Source of the DNA: Flavivirga jejuensis
GTDB taxonomy: Bacteria > Bacteroidota > Bacteroidia > Flavobacteriales > Flavobacteriaceae
Assembly (NCBI RefSeq): GCF_030540765.1
Contig: NZ_JAUOEL010000013.1
Location: forward strand, 1-54,807
Direction: 5' to 3'
DNA length: 54,807 nucleotides
Part shown: positions 17,941-27,233 of the stretch, piece by piece
How the letters are laid out: each line of letters opens with the position of its first letter
How positions within the stretch are numbered: the stretch's first letter is position 1
Notes under the pieces: generated by a model
Database searches by the model: none
Told to the model about the DNA's origin: nothing
What the model saw: only the letters and a program-made list of their open reading frames with translations
Made by a program: the position numbers and the translations under genes

Positions 17941-18870
17941 TTAAGTATGCTTTCTTTTTAATTTTCTTGAGTTTTTTATAATAGCATTTAAAAATATCGT
18001 GGCTATAATTGCGGTAGCACCGTAATAGAATGTTGTGCTCATTTGTTCTTTTTCTGGAAATAATATAATAGCCATAATAATACCATAAATAGGTTCTAAA
18101 TTATAAGTTAATACAACTGTATAAGGGCTAATTAGTTTCATAACATAAACAGATGCAATAAAAGCATAAGCTGTACAAATGGATGCTAATATGAAAAGAT
18201 ATCCAAAATCTGGGATACTTAATTTAAAAAAATCTGAAGAAAATCCATCTCCAAAAAACAAGATATAAATAGAAATAAATAACACGCCACTTAAAAACTC
18301 GTAAAATGAAATAACTGTTGCTGTATGTTGTTTTAAAAAACTTCCGTTTAATACTGCGAATAATGAAGAAAAAAATGCGGCAGAAATTCCTAGCAGGATA
18401 CCTGTGAGGTATTTTATTTCACTTTGTGTAATTACAAAAACACCTATTATGACTATAATTCCAAAAAGAATTTCGTACCAAATGATGGTTCGCTTGTAAA
18501 TTATAGGTTCTATAAAAGAAGCAAAAAAGGCACCTGTTGAAAACATTGCTAATGTTATAGATATATTTGATGCATCTATAGCACCAAAAAAAGTAATCCA
18601 ATGTAAGGCTATTATAATGCCTGCTATTGAAAGTCTAAGAAGGGATTTTAAGGTTATTTTTAATCTAACTTTGGCTACTTTAATGTAAATAAACATTAAA
18701 ATAGAAGCTATTACCATTCTATACCAAACTAAGGGAATCGCTTTTATTGTAATTAACTCTCCTAGAATGGCAGTAAATCCAGCTATAAAAACTAAAAAAT
18801 GAAGGTGTAAATGATTTTTAAACTTGGGTTTATTATGAAATAATCTATCCATTTTTACTCGCTCTTTCAC
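17941..18870 (-). CDS. EamA/DMT-family membrane transporter
   Basis: 309 residues with about ten predicted membrane helices and two EamA repeats (LVWYRMVIASILMFIYIK in the first, SPYTVVLTYNLEPIYGIIMA in the second, the latter a strong EamA signature). Drug/metabolite transporter superfamily; the substrate cannot be deduced. The start may be Met7 (MDRLFHNK) rather than the first Met. It lies 85 bp downstream of the lptG-like gene. Confidence 0.88.
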   Translation of the reverse strand: MKERVKMDRLFHNKPKFKNHLHLHFLVFIAGFTAILGELITIKAIPLVWYRMVIASILMFIYIKVAKVRLKITLKSLLRLSIAGIIIALHWITFFGAIDASNISITLAMFSTGAFFASFIEPIIYKRTIIWYEILFGIIVIIGVFVITQSEIKYLTGILLGISAAFFSSLFAVLNGSFLKQHTATVISFYEFLSGVLFISIYILFFGDGFSSDFFKLSIPDFGYLFILASICTAYAFIASVYVMKLISPYTVVLTYNLEPIYGIIMAIILFPEKEQMSTTFYYGATAIIATIFLNAIIKNSRKLKRKHT

Positions 18871-18955
18871 GCACTAGCTTTGTTAAAAAGCTTCGGTTTA
18901 GCATAGGCTATATCTGCATTTTTTGCTTCGTTACTGCACAAAACGCCTCTTAAAC

Positions 18956-20032
18956 TTAGCGTTTTGCTTTGTACAAAAGGTAAGCTGCTAAAATACCAAA
19001 AATGATGTTAGGAAACCATACTGCAATCAATGGAGGAAAATCAGATTGTTCTGCCATAACACCAAAAATCTTATCGAAAAACACAAAGATCATAGCGATA
19101 CAAATACCTACTGCTAAATTAACTCCCATACCTCCTCGTCTTTTTATTGACGACACTGCTACGGCTATAATTGTTAAGATAAATACTGAAACTGGCAGGC
19201 TCCATTTTCTATATAAAACCAATTGAAAACGACCTACATTAGACGAGCCTTTGGCTTCTTCTTCTGCTATAAAACGTTTTAAATCGCCATACATTTTAGT
19301 TTCGGCCGCATATATTTCTGGAATAAGATCATCAACATGAAACGAAAAAAGCGTGTCTTTTTTTGTGGTTTTCTCTATTTGATCATTATTTTCTCCAATA
19401 TCCCGCTTAATATAATTTGTTAATTGATATATGGTATCTTCTTCTATATACTTTATTTTACTGGCTGTTATTTTAGTAATAAGCTTGTTTCCTTCAAAGT
19501 GCTCTAAAGTGAAATTTCTACCTTCTTTATTTTTCACATCAAAACTACTCACGTAAATAATATCGTTATTATTTACTTGCCTATACACATTCGTATTTTT
19601 TACAGCGCTCCTCCCCCTTTTTAAATATTTATAGCTAAAGTCGTTAAAACCTTTACTTGCTTTAGGGGCTAAAAACAAGCCTAATACTATTGATAGCATA
19701 GCAACTACAAAGGCTCCAATCATATAAGGTCGTAAAAAACGTGTAAATGAAACTCCCGAACTTAGAAAAGCGATAACTTCTGTATTATTTGCAAGTTTAG
19801 ATGTAAACCAAATAACTGAGAGGAATAAAAATAATGGAAAAAGTAAGTGAGCAAAATAGATTGTAAAGTCTAAAAAATAAATCATGACTTCTCCAAAGGG
19901 AACTTCGTTTTCTAATATTTTACCAATCTTTTCTGCAAGGTGTACTGTTATTCCAATGGGGATAAACAGCAGCAGCATCATTAAAAATGTAAATAAATAG
20001 CGTTTTAATATGTACCAATCAAGAATTTTCAT
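18956..20032 (-). CDS. lptG: LptF/LptG-family permease
   Basis: Inner-membrane component of the LPS export ABC transporter (with LptB and LptF), which extracts LPS from the inner membrane. The 358 residues show the YjgP/YjgQ layout: N-terminal helices starting MKILDWYILKRYLFTFL, a second helix pair with SVIWFTSKLANNTEVIAFLSSGVSF, a periplasmic beta-jellyroll of about 170 residues, and three C-terminal helices. Five bases separate it from tgt, a common flavobacterial pairing. LptF cannot be strictly excluded, but this pairing favours LptG. Confidence 0.88.
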   Translation of the reverse strand: MKILDWYILKRYLFTFLMMLLLFIPIGITVHLAEKIGKILENEVPFGEVMIYFLDFTIYFAHLLFPLFLFLSVIWFTSKLANNTEVIAFLSSGVSFTRFLRPYMIGAFVVAMLSIVLGLFLAPKASKGFNDFSYKYLKRGRSAVKNTNVYRQVNNNDIIYVSSFDVKNKEGRNFTLEHFEGNKLITKITASKIKYIEEDTIYQLTNYIKRDIGENNDQIEKTTKKDTLFSFHVDDLIPEIYAAETKMYGDLKRFIAEEEAKGSSNVGRFQLVLYRKWSLPVSVFILTIIAVAVSSIKRRGGMGVNLAVGICIAMIFVFFDKIFGVMAEQSDFPPLIAVWFPNIIFGILAAYLLYKAKR

Positions 20033-20037
20033 AAATA

Positions 20038-21168
20038 TTATAAACGATTATCCATTTGTTTTACCATTTTATCTTTCCATGTTTTAAAATCTCCTGCTAA
20101 TATATGTTTTCTTGCTTCTCGAACCAACCATAAATAGAACCCTAAATTGTGTATGGTTGCTATTTGCTTGCCTAACAATTCGTTAACTGTAAATAAATGT
20201 CTTAAATAGGCTTTACTATATTCGGTATCTACAAATGTAATTCCCATCTCGTCTACAGGCGAGAAATCGTCTGCCCATTTTAAGTTTTTAATATTGATAC
20301 TGCCATGGGCTGTAAACAACATCCCGTTTCTAGCATTTCGTGTTGGCATAACGCAATCAAACATATCTACTCCTAACGCAATATTCTCTAAAATATTGAT
20401 TGGTGTGCCTACTCCCATTAAATAACGTGGTTTATCTTCTGGTAAAATAGAACAAACCACATCGGTCATGGCATACATTTCTTCTGCTGGTTCGCCAACC
20501 GACAAGCCACCAATGGCATTACCTACGGCTCCAGAGTTTGCTATATATTCTGCCGATTGTTTACGCAAATCTTTATATGTACTTCCTTGTACTATAGGAA
20601 AGAATGCTTGGTTATAATCGTATTTTAAAGGTGTTTTTTCTAAATGACTTATGCATCTGTCTAACCAGCGGTGCGTCATGTGCATGGATCGTTTTGCATA
20701 GTTATAGTCGCATGGGTATGGCGTACATTCGTCAAAAGCCATAATAATATCGGCTCCGATGCTTCTCTGGATCTCCATAACATTCTCGGGCGTAAAAGTA
20801 TGGTAGCTCCCATCTATATGGGATTTAAATTTTACGCCTTCTTCTTTTATTTTTCTATTTGCCGATAAGGAATATACTTGATAACCACCAGAATCTGTTA
20901 AGAGATTTCTATCCCAATTCATAAATTTATGAAGTCCGCCTGCTTTTTCTATAATATTGGTTTGAGGGCGTAAATACAAATGGTATGTATTACCTAAAAT
21001 AATGTCGGGATTTATGGCTTCTTTTAACTCTCGCTGGTGTACCCCTTTTACAGTTGCAACTGTTCCTACTGGCATAAAAATGGGCGTTTCTATAATACCA
21101 TGATCGGTAGTTATCTTACCTGCTCTTGCTTTGCTTTGGGTATCTTTTGCTTTTAATTCGAATTTCAT
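20038..21168 (-). CDS. tgt: Queuine tRNA-ribosyltransferase
   Basis: Exchanges G34 of GUN-anticodon tRNAs for the queuosine precursor preQ1. It carries RAGKITTDHGIIETPIFMPVG, the catalytic-pocket segments LTDSGGYQVYSL, MAFDECTPYPCDY and GNAIGGLSVGEP, and MFDCVMPTRNARNG with the second catalytic Asp. I start at 21168 (MKFELKAKD, 376 residues): the in-frame ATG at 21192 lies inside the inferred promoter, and homologues begin here. The canonical zinc-site CxC residues are not obvious at the C-terminus (ATIHNLGFYLWLVREARKHI); flavobacterial Tgt commonly diverges there. Confidence 0.95.
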   Translation of the reverse strand: MKFELKAKDTQSKARAGKITTDHGIIETPIFMPVGTVATVKGVHQRELKEAINPDIILGNTYHLYLRPQTNIIEKAGGLHKFMNWDRNLLTDSGGYQVYSLSANRKIKEEGVKFKSHIDGSYHTFTPENVMEIQRSIGADIIMAFDECTPYPCDYNYAKRSMHMTHRWLDRCISHLEKTPLKYDYNQAFFPIVQGSTYKDLRKQSAEYIANSGAVGNAIGGLSVGEPAEEMYAMTDVVCSILPEDKPRYLMGVGTPINILENIALGVDMFDCVMPTRNARNGMLFTAHGSINIKNLKWADDFSPVDEMGITFVDTEYSKAYLRHLFTVNELLGKQIATIHNLGFYLWLVREARKHILAGDFKTWKDKMVKQMDNRL

Positions 21169-21189
21169 CTCTACAACATTATAAGTTGG

Positions 21190-21197
21190 CAAACCTA
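21190..21197 (-). promoter_or_regulatory. Putative tgt -7 promoter element
   Basis: TAGGTTTG on the minus strand fits TAnnTTTG and lies 22 bp before the chosen tgt start. No clear -33 TTG at the expected distance. Confidence 0.4.
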
Positions 21198-21199
21198 CA

Positions 21200-22047
21200 T
21201 ATTTTTTTAATTTTAAATTGGTTTTATCAAATTAATGTAGGTTCTCTTTCTTCTATTTATTAGGAATCGCCCTCAAGGATCGAGGTATTAATTCTAGGCC
21301 TCCACTAAAAATCGGGGTTTGCCTGCCGTCTGATTCGTGTTTGTATAGCGTACAGAAATCCTCAAGTACAAGAGCTCTATTCGTGTAGGTTTGTGCAATT
21401 CGTTTCTTAATTGCGTAGACTAATAAGTTAAGAAGTTATTTTATAACATAGAGAGGCTTCTCTATTTATAATTTTTAACTAAAGCATTTATAAGTTTACT
21501 TATAGATATATCTATATTTAATAATAGTTAAATTTAGTTATTAAGGCTCAGGGCGGTCCTGAACCCAAAATAGGAATTGCCCCAAGAGTCGAGGTCTTAA
21601 TCATGGATCCTTCTAAAAAACAGGATTAGCCTGCTTAATGGTAAAGCTACGGTGTTTTTATATTTTTTTGAATTATTTTTCTTACAAAAATTTAATTTAT
21701 ATAAACTACGACTGCAAACTAAGCCTTATGCATCAAAACGATAATTTAAGACATGAATTTACACGAATAGAATCTTAATGTAGTTGTGATCTTTATGTTT
21801 AACATTAACACGAATCTGATTTTCGGTCTGTCATAATACTTATACTGGTTTGTAAGCTGCCAGTTGGTAGGTAAATTAATGTCTACCTTTTATATTGTAT
21901 TATTTTTTAAGCAGATCTATGTGTTAATATTTGTGGGTACATTGTAGCTGCCAGTAAATGTGTCTGGTAGACTTTTCAAAATTGAGTTTCACTAATAAAA
22001 TAATATGCTTTTTGCAGCGTTTTTGATAATATGAATCAAATCTTAAA
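21200..22047. other. 850-bp gap with a degenerate direct repeat
   Basis: No gene found. Two related segments of about 65 bp, 21261-21330 and 21572-21637, share AGGAAT.GCC, TCGAGGT.TTAAT and a GCCTGC end. Near 21969 TTTTCAAAATTGAGTTT resembles 13765-13783. These look like remnants of dispersed flavobacterial repeats. The promoter of the next gene must lie near the right end. Confidence 0.6.
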
Positions 22048-22056
22048 ATGAATATT

Positions 22057-22650
22057 ATGAAAAATCTATTTTTTATTTTAGCTATTGTTTTAATTATTCC
22101 ATCTGTAACAACGGCTCAAGGCGAAATGGTTACTGGTATGGGAGTTAAAGCAGGATTAAATTACAATTCAAATGGTGATTATTTTGAATCGGTTAGTACG
22201 AATGCTGATAATCCTGATAGAAATGTTGGATATCATATTGGCTTATTTGGTAAAATTGGAAACAGCAGACTTTATTTTAAACCTGAGTTAGTTTATACTG
22301 CTACTAAAAGTGATTATACCGACGATAGCTTTAAAATGCAAAAGCTTGATGCGCCTTTATTGGTTGGTACAAGAATATTTGGTCCTATTAGTGTATTTGG
22401 AGGCCCTTCTCTTCAATATATTTTAGATTCTGAGTTTGACGGAATCTCTATTAATAATATAAAAAACGACTTTTCTGTTGGGCTTAATTTTGGTGTTGGG
22501 GTTAATTTTAAAAATATTGGTGTAGATGTACGCTATGAAAGAGGCTTTAGTAAAAATGAAGCTTCCTTTTTAAATAATAACAATGTTGATACTAGTAGGC
22601 TTGATACCAGACCTAATCAATTAATTTTGAGTTTGTCTGTTATTTTATAA
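22057..22650 (+). CDS. Outer-membrane beta-barrel protein (PorT-like family)
   Basis: About 197 residues: signal peptide ending TTAQ, then alternating hydrophobic strands (MGVKAGLNYNSN, VGYHIGLFGKIG, RLYFKPELVYT, FSVGLNFGVGVNFKNIGVDVRYERGFS, LILSLSVIL) typical of a small eight-stranded barrel in the PorT/outer membrane beta-barrel domain group. It ends in a hydrophobic strand, as outer-membrane proteins do. Start at Met4 (22057) gives the best signal peptide; 22048 is the alternative. Function unknown; it is probably not PorT itself, which belongs to T9SS. Confidence 0.75.
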   Translation: MKNLFFILAIVLIIPSVTTAQGEMVTGMGVKAGLNYNSNGDYFESVSTNADNPDRNVGYHIGLFGKIGNSRLYFKPELVYTATKSDYTDDSFKMQKLDAPLLVGTRIFGPISVFGGPSLQYILDSEFDGISINNIKNDFSVGLNFGVGVNFKNIGVDVRYERGFSKNEASFLNNNNVDTSRLDTRPNQLILSLSVIL

Positions 22651-23577
22651 GTATTTAAAATATTAATAAAAAATTCTTGAAACTGACTATTCTTGCCTTT
22701 GCTGGCAGACTAATGTCATTAAGTTAAGACTAAAATGTCAGTCTTGAGCCTTTCGGCTACACTCAAGACAAGCTAAAGTCGAAGACCTTATAAACCTTAG
22801 TTTTTAAAAGCATTTCGACTGCGCTCAATGTGACAAAATAGGAACCATGCTCAAAAGTTGTGTTTAGACTTGATTTAAAGAGTAAAAATACGACATGTTT
22901 CATACTTTTTTACTTGTTGCTTATGAGGTTAAATACTCAAAAACAATCGTTAAGAACAGACTGCAGGGCAAGCCCAGACCCTTCGTAAGAATAGAGTACA
23001 AAAATTTGAAAACCAGGAGCATTGCATTGGTTAGAGCGGTGGGGCGATGCAAATTTTTGGGCTTGGTTCTTCTTAAGCAAAGCGAAAGAAGAAATTCCTA
23101 TCGAAGGGGCGTCTTTTCTTTTGTTACTTTTCTTTGGACGGGCAAAGAAATCGAAGATTCATGAACTCCTATTTATTCAAATAAGATTTGTGAACTAAAA
23201 GTAAATCATCAAATAGAGGTATCTAACGAGTTTACTGAATACCTGATGGTTAACTCATTCAATGATGTTTGGAAACAGAAGCTTTTTAGATGAAACCCTC
23301 CTAAATTTCGATTTTATCGAAATTATCCTCCCTTTTGAAAAAAGTGAGGAACGAGTTCGGTTCATATTTTCGAGTACAGTTTTAAATTTTAGTTTTAATC
23401 TAATATTGAAACAGACACACACAACTTTTGTACTTGATCCCAAAATAGGATAAAATTCCTTAACTTAATGCCATTGGCTGGCAGACAGCCCCAACTTAAG
23501 GGTCTGAGAATTTTTAGATTAAAAACAAAGAAGCTGTATAAAAAGTGTTATTCTGAATGTTATGAAGAATTTCTGAA

Positions 23578-23660
23578 AATAAAGAATTTCTTGAAACCAA
23601 CTATCCTTTAAAGGAGGCAAAGCTATAGAGGTATTTCGCTTGTTTCATACGCAATCAAGT
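23578..23660. repeat. Dispersed intergenic repeat, copy 2
   Basis: Shares AAAGAATTTCTTGAAACCAA and GCTATAGAGGTATTTCGC with 13609-13683, with a few inserted bases between the blocks. Confidence 0.8.
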
Positions 23661-23849
23661 TGCCCACAAAGTTTTGACCTAAAAAGGGCAAAAACCAAAA
23701 TTCTGTATTTTACCTCTCCCAGAACTGCCTTTTTTGGCAGTTCTGACCTCTCCATTGGAGAGACATCGGAAACTCCGACGCAGAGCGTCGAGGAATTCTT
23801 TAGATTAATTTTTTTAGAGATTCTTCACTTTGTTACCATTGACGTTTTT

Positions 23850-24066
23850 TATAAATACTTAATTTATAATCGTTTGTCATTCATAGGACAGCGAAGAATC
23901 TTTATTATTAATCTCTAAAGATTCTTCAGTCGTACCTCCTTCTGAATGACACTCCTATTACGTCATTATATACGCTTGATAATTTTTTTTATCTCAATCC
24001 TCTGAATGACACTCCAATTACGTCATTTCATCCGCTAGTTAAATTTTTTAACACAGATCTTTGAAT
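23850..24066. repeat. Inverted relative of the 7486-7930 element
   Basis: Reads CCATTGACG, then the GAAGAATCTTT/AAAGATTCTTC dyad, then about 1.7 of the 60-bp units in reverse complement (CTGAATGACACTCC...ACGTCATTATA, GCTTGATAATTTTTTTTATC), ending AACACAGATCT, which mirrors the other element's AGATCTGTGTT edge. One tandem unit fewer than the 7.5-kb copy. Confidence 0.85.
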
Positions 24067-24103
24067 GACAAAGCTTATTACTTTTTAGGCGATCTCATTT
24101 TAC

Positions 24104-25168
24104 CTATTTGCTATAGTCAGTGGTTACGTCTTTATCTAAATAATCATCAACATCATTATTGTTAGAATCAACAATCTTTAACGTTTTAATAGTAATTATA
24201 CCAGCGTTATTATCAGATCGTTCAACTTCAAACTCAATTTTTTCGTCGAGTACAGGTTCTTGCTCCCCCAGAGTTGTGTCTACCGTATAAGTTATTCGCT
24301 CTAGTTCATTAATAGTAGAAACCCCATCTCCATCATCATCGTTATCTAAAAAATCAGCTGTACCATTACCGTCTGTATCATCATCTGTTTCATCTGTTAA
24401 GTCATCGTAATTTACTGTAATTTGATCGTCTCCATTTAAATCTTCTAAATATGTAGGAATACCATCACCATCATGATCATTTTGAGTAGTCTCTAATAAT
24501 TCAAATTTAAAAATTAAAGGAGCATATGTATTACCAGATACAGATCCAGAAAAATAAGCCAGCCCTGAAGGAATAAACATAACACCTGCCCCGTGATTTA
24601 AAAAATTAATAGTTCCATCATTCTTTTCTATAAAATCCTCCGCTGTATTGAATTCTGGCAACACTCTTCTCCACCCTTCAATTTTTACATCTATCAATAA
24701 ATCATATTTTACAGGGTTAACCGCACTATCAAACACTACATCGTCTAGAGTAAAACCTTCATAAGTCACATAAACATTATCAACAAATGTTGGAGAATCA
24801 CTTCCACCTCCTTCATTTAATTTAAGCACATAATACTGATATTTTGTATCTAAATAATCAATTGTTCTTTTATCAACTGCATATTCTTCACCTTTTTTAA
24901 ATAGCGTATGTCCGTCTGGAACTTCACCTTCTTCAAGCTTAGTGATAACTAAATCAGATAAACTAGGGTATTGTATTGCCTTAATTTCTTCAGAATTATA
25001 ATAATGTGTTTCTAAATATTCTAATATAGCTTCATTATCTATAACTTCTTGCTCGGTTCTATCTGCTAATTCAACAACTACAATGTCATCATTATCATCA
25101 TCTTTTTTACAGGATAAAAAACATGTAACTATACATAACGTAACTAAAGTTATTTTTCTTAATTTCAT
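24104..25168 (-). CDS. FKBP-like lipoprotein with calcium-binding repeats
   Basis: 354 residues. Lipobox FLSC with Cys20, then an acidic DDDNDD stretch. The middle (GHTLFKKGEEYAV to FKFELLE) matches the FKBP-type peptidyl-prolyl isomerase lipoproteins common in Flavobacteriaceae: VYVTYEGFTLDDVVFDSA, EGWRRVLPEFNTAEDFI, VMFIPSGLAYFS. The C-terminal part carries thrombospondin type 3-like Asp-rich motifs (DHDGDGIPTYLEDLNGDD, DTDGNGTADFLDNDDDGDGV, DSNNNDVDDYLDKD) that should bind calcium. Probably outer-membrane anchored, assisting folding of secreted proteins. Confidence 0.85.
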   Translation of the reverse strand: MKLRKITLVTLCIVTCFLSCKKDDDNDDIVVVELADRTEQEVIDNEAILEYLETHYYNSEEIKAIQYPSLSDLVITKLEEGEVPDGHTLFKKGEEYAVDKRTIDYLDTKYQYYVLKLNEGGGSDSPTFVDNVYVTYEGFTLDDVVFDSAVNPVKYDLLIDVKIEGWRRVLPEFNTAEDFIEKNDGTINFLNHGAGVMFIPSGLAYFSGSVSGNTYAPLIFKFELLETTQNDHDGDGIPTYLEDLNGDDQITVNYDDLTDETDDDTDGNGTADFLDNDDDGDGVSTINELERITYTVDTTLGEQEPVLDEKIEFEVERSDNNAGIITIKTLKIVDSNNNDVDDYLDKDVTTDYSK

Positions 25169-25288
25169 ATTAGTTTGTATTTTAAACGATCACGTTTAGT
25201 AAATGCCACATTCATTTAATCAATCAATTAGCTTTCAATTTTAACTTTAAGCTCTTTAAGCCTATGAATGTTACATTATTGCTTATTT

Positions 25289-25322
25289 TTGATGCGCAAG
25301 ATACAATTTTAAAATAATTTTG
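25289..25322 (+). promoter_or_regulatory. Promoter of the S4-domain gene
   Basis: TTG at 25289-25291, 23-bp spacer, TAATTTTG at 25315-25322. The start codon follows 36 bp later. Confidence 0.55.
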
Positions 25323-25357
25323 CACAAGAACATTAACGTAGTTTTTAGAATAATTGT

Positions 25358-25729
25358 ATGCGAATTGATAAGTATTTATGGTGTGTTAGGTATTATAAAA
25401 CAAGAACCCTTGCTACAACGGCATGTAAAAAAGGACAGGTACGAATAAATCAAGAAGTTGTAAAGCCTAGTAGAGATGTTTACCCTCTGGATACCATCTC
25501 ATTAAGAAAGAATCAAATAAACTATAAACTTACTGTAAACGATATTCCAGAAAGTAGAGTTGGGGCTAAGTTGGTTGATATTTATAGAACAGACATCACA
25601 CCAAAAGAGCAATTTGAAGCACAAGAGCTTTTAAAATATTCTAAAGATTATTATAGAAAAAAAGGGGTTGGTAGACCTACAAAAAAAGATAGAAGAGATA
25701 TTGATGATTTTACAGATGAAAATGAGTAA
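25358..25729 (+). CDS. S4-domain RNA-binding protein (Hsp15/HslR-like)
   Basis: 123 residues opening with the S4 signature MRIDKYLWCVRYYKTRTLAT, ACKKGQVRINQEVVKPS and DTISLRKN. Hsp15 relatives bind stalled 50S subunits carrying nascent chains and help recycle them. The basic tail (KDYYRKKGVGRPTKKDRR) fits nucleic-acid binding. It is followed after 31 bp by a phosphoribosyltransferase gene on the same strand, so the two are probably co-transcribed. Confidence 0.88.
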   Translation: MRIDKYLWCVRYYKTRTLATTACKKGQVRINQEVVKPSRDVYPLDTISLRKNQINYKLTVNDIPESRVGAKLVDIYRTDITPKEQFEAQELLKYSKDYYRKKGVGRPTKKDRRDIDDFTDENE

Positions 25730-25760
25730 TTTTATCTTTTAATTTAAGAATTAAACTATT

Positions 25761-26264
25761 ATGGCTGCTAAGAATAATATAATCCTCAATCATAACGAAA
25801 TCAATCATAAGATAAGGCGTATTGCTTTTCAGATATATGAAAATAATGTGAATGAAACAGAAGTGATTCTGGCTGGTATTGATAAAAATGGTTATGTCTT
25901 TGCAAAAAAATTAAAAACAGTTCTTCAAAAAATATCTGAGATACATCCTATACTTTGTAAAGTTAGCATTGATAAAAAAAATCCTTCTGAATCTATTACA
26001 ACTTCCATTTCATCTGAAGCTTATAAAAATAAGTCTTTAGTACTTGTTGATGATGTTTTAAATTCTGGCACCACTCTAATTTATGGTGTGAGACATTTTT
26101 TAAATGTGCCATTAAAGCAATTTAAAACGGCCGTCTTAGTAAATAGAAATCATAAAAAATATCCTGTAAAAGCCGATTTTAAAGGTATTTCTTTGTCTAC
26201 TTCCTTACATGAACATGTGCATGTTATTTTGGAAGGCAAAGTTTTTGAAGCTGTTTTAGAATAA
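25761..26264 (+). CDS. Phosphoribosyltransferase-family protein
   Basis: 167 residues with a type I PRTase fold: the PRPP-binding loop is LVLVDDVLNSGTTLIYG, preceded by VILAGIDKNGYVFAKKL. It resembles PyrR/hypoxanthine PRTase-like proteins, but the substrate cannot be told. The product ends with a 9-bp overlap onto the 3' end of aroK on the opposite strand. Confidence 0.85.
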   Translation: MAAKNNIILNHNEINHKIRRIAFQIYENNVNETEVILAGIDKNGYVFAKKLKTVLQKISEIHPILCKVSIDKKNPSESITTSISSEAYKNKSLVLVDDVLNSGTTLIYGVRHFLNVPLKQFKTAVLVNRNHKKYPVKADFKGISLSTSLHEHVHVILEGKVFEAVLE

Positions 26265-26777
26265 TTGTAAAACTAGTTCTTCAATAATATCTTCTTCTTT
26301 CTTGTTATCGGTTGTTATTGTAACATCGGATAAACTATAAAATTGAGTGCGCTCAAAAAGGTGCTTTCCAATAAACTCTGTAAGCAATTCGTCTGTTTCA
26401 ATATGAGCGATTAGGGGGCGTTTACTCTTTTCGTTTTTCAACCTGGCTACTAAAGTCGGTATTGAAGCTTTTAAATAAACACTCTTTGCTTTAGAAGTGT
26501 TTTTGAGAGCATCCATATTATTACTATAGCATGGTGTCCCTCCTCCTAGCGATAAAACTAATTTCGTTTTATCATCTAAAAGTTCCTTCAAGTATAATGT
26601 TTCCTTCTTCCTAAAGTATATTTCTCCTTTAGATTTAAAAATATCACTTACTGATACTTGTTCCTTTTCTTCTATATAATCATCCAGATCTATAAAGTCA
26701 TAGTTTAATTTGTTTGCCAAAATTCTTCCTAAAGTTGACTTTCCTGAAGCCATATACCCAATTAAAACTAAAATCAT
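26256..26777 (-). CDS. aroK: Shikimate kinase
   Basis: Phosphorylates shikimate at O3 in aromatic amino-acid synthesis. 173 residues with Walker A GYMASGKST, shikimate-binding FIDLDDYIEE and the EIYFRKKE Arg, LGGGTP, and the lid Arg in SKRPLI. Full length. It converges with and overlaps the phosphoribosyltransferase gene by 9 bp. Confidence 0.95.
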   Translation of the reverse strand: MILVLIGYMASGKSTLGRILANKLNYDFIDLDDYIEEKEQVSVSDIFKSKGEIYFRKKETLYLKELLDDKTKLVLSLGGGTPCYSNNMDALKNTSKAKSVYLKASIPTLVARLKNEKSKRPLIAHIETDELLTEFIGKHLFERTQFYSLSDVTITTDNKKEEDIIEELVLQLF

Positions 26778-26853
26778 TTTTACGCTATAAATTGATTATT
26801 AAAAACATACGTTTAAGCAATGCAAAAAAACAAAAAATTCTTTTAAAAAAGTA

Positions 26854-26883
26854 TTGTTTAATTAATAAAACATTATATATTTG
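26854..26883 (+). promoter_or_regulatory. tRNA-Lys promoter
   Basis: TTG (26854-26856), 19-bp spacer, TATATTTG (26876-26883), then CACCCGCTAA. The 18-nt core TATATTTGCACCCGCTAA is identical to rRNA promoter unit 1. Confidence 0.8.
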
Positions 26884-26926
26884 CACCCGCTAACAACAAC
26901 CAAAGTAACGTTAGTGTTGAAATAAT

Positions 26927-26999
26927 GACCTGGTAGCTCAGTTGGTAGAGCATCTCCCTTTTAAGGAGAGGGTCCTGGGTTCGAGCCCCAGCCCGGTCA
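26927..26999 (+). tRNA. tRNA-Lys (TTT)
   Basis: 73 nt forming a complete cloverleaf: acceptor GACCTGG/CCCGGTC (with one T-G pair), D arm GCTC...GAGC, anticodon stem TCTCC/GGAGA with loop CTTTTAA (anticodon TTT), T arm CTGGG-TTCGAGC-CCCAG and discriminator A. CCA is not encoded. It is intact and borders the integrase gene, a usual attachment site for integrative elements. Confidence 0.97.
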
Positions 27000-27023
27000 C
27001 TAAACAGGATATCATCCGAAATC

Positions 27024-27057
27024 AAAACCTTGCTAATCTTATGATTAGCAAGGTTTT
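27024..27057 (+). terminator. Terminator after tRNA-Lys
   Basis: Perfect 15-bp stem AAAACCTTGCTAATC/GATTAGCAAGGTTTT with loop TTAT. It lies within the presumed left end of the mobile element or the original tRNA downstream sequence. Confidence 0.85.
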
Positions 27058-27113
27058 ATGGTTTTTAGGCAATCATTTTATTTGATGTTATTTGGTTTTA
27101 AAAGTTCACAAAT

Positions 27114-27150
27114 CGTCAACATTTTAATTTTCCAAAAATATGTTGACGAT
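27114..27150. repeat. Inverted repeat upstream of the integrase gene
   Basis: CGTCAACAT and ATGTTGACG separated by about 17 bp. This position between tRNA and int suggests a recombinase or excisionase arm site, or a regulatory dyad; both are inference. Confidence 0.45.
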
Positions 27151-27233
27151 TATCCTTGTAACTCACTGATTATATGAATAATAGTTGATTTGACTTTCGT
27201 CATTGAATGTTTAACACTTTAAAGACGACAACT

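Larger units (their letters stand above)
22651..24103. other. 1.45-kb repeat-rich gap, no convincing gene
   Basis: Short frames occur but look spurious. The 22895-23164 frame ends in RGVFSFVTFLWTGKE, a translation of a widespread non-coding flavobacterial repeat. The region carries 23578-23660 (relative of 13609-13683), AACTGCC-TTTTTT-GGCAGTT near 23722-23741 (terminator-like hairpin), and 23850-24066 (inverted relative of the 7486-7930 element). Confidence 0.65.

Noticed and set aside
22895-23164. 89-codon plus-strand frame
   Set aside because: Its C-terminal part is a translation of a common non-coding repeat; basic, compositionally odd, no domain.
23255-23918. Several short frames on both strands in the repeat-rich gap
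   Set aside because: Overlapping on both strands, in dispersed repeats, with no protein-like features.
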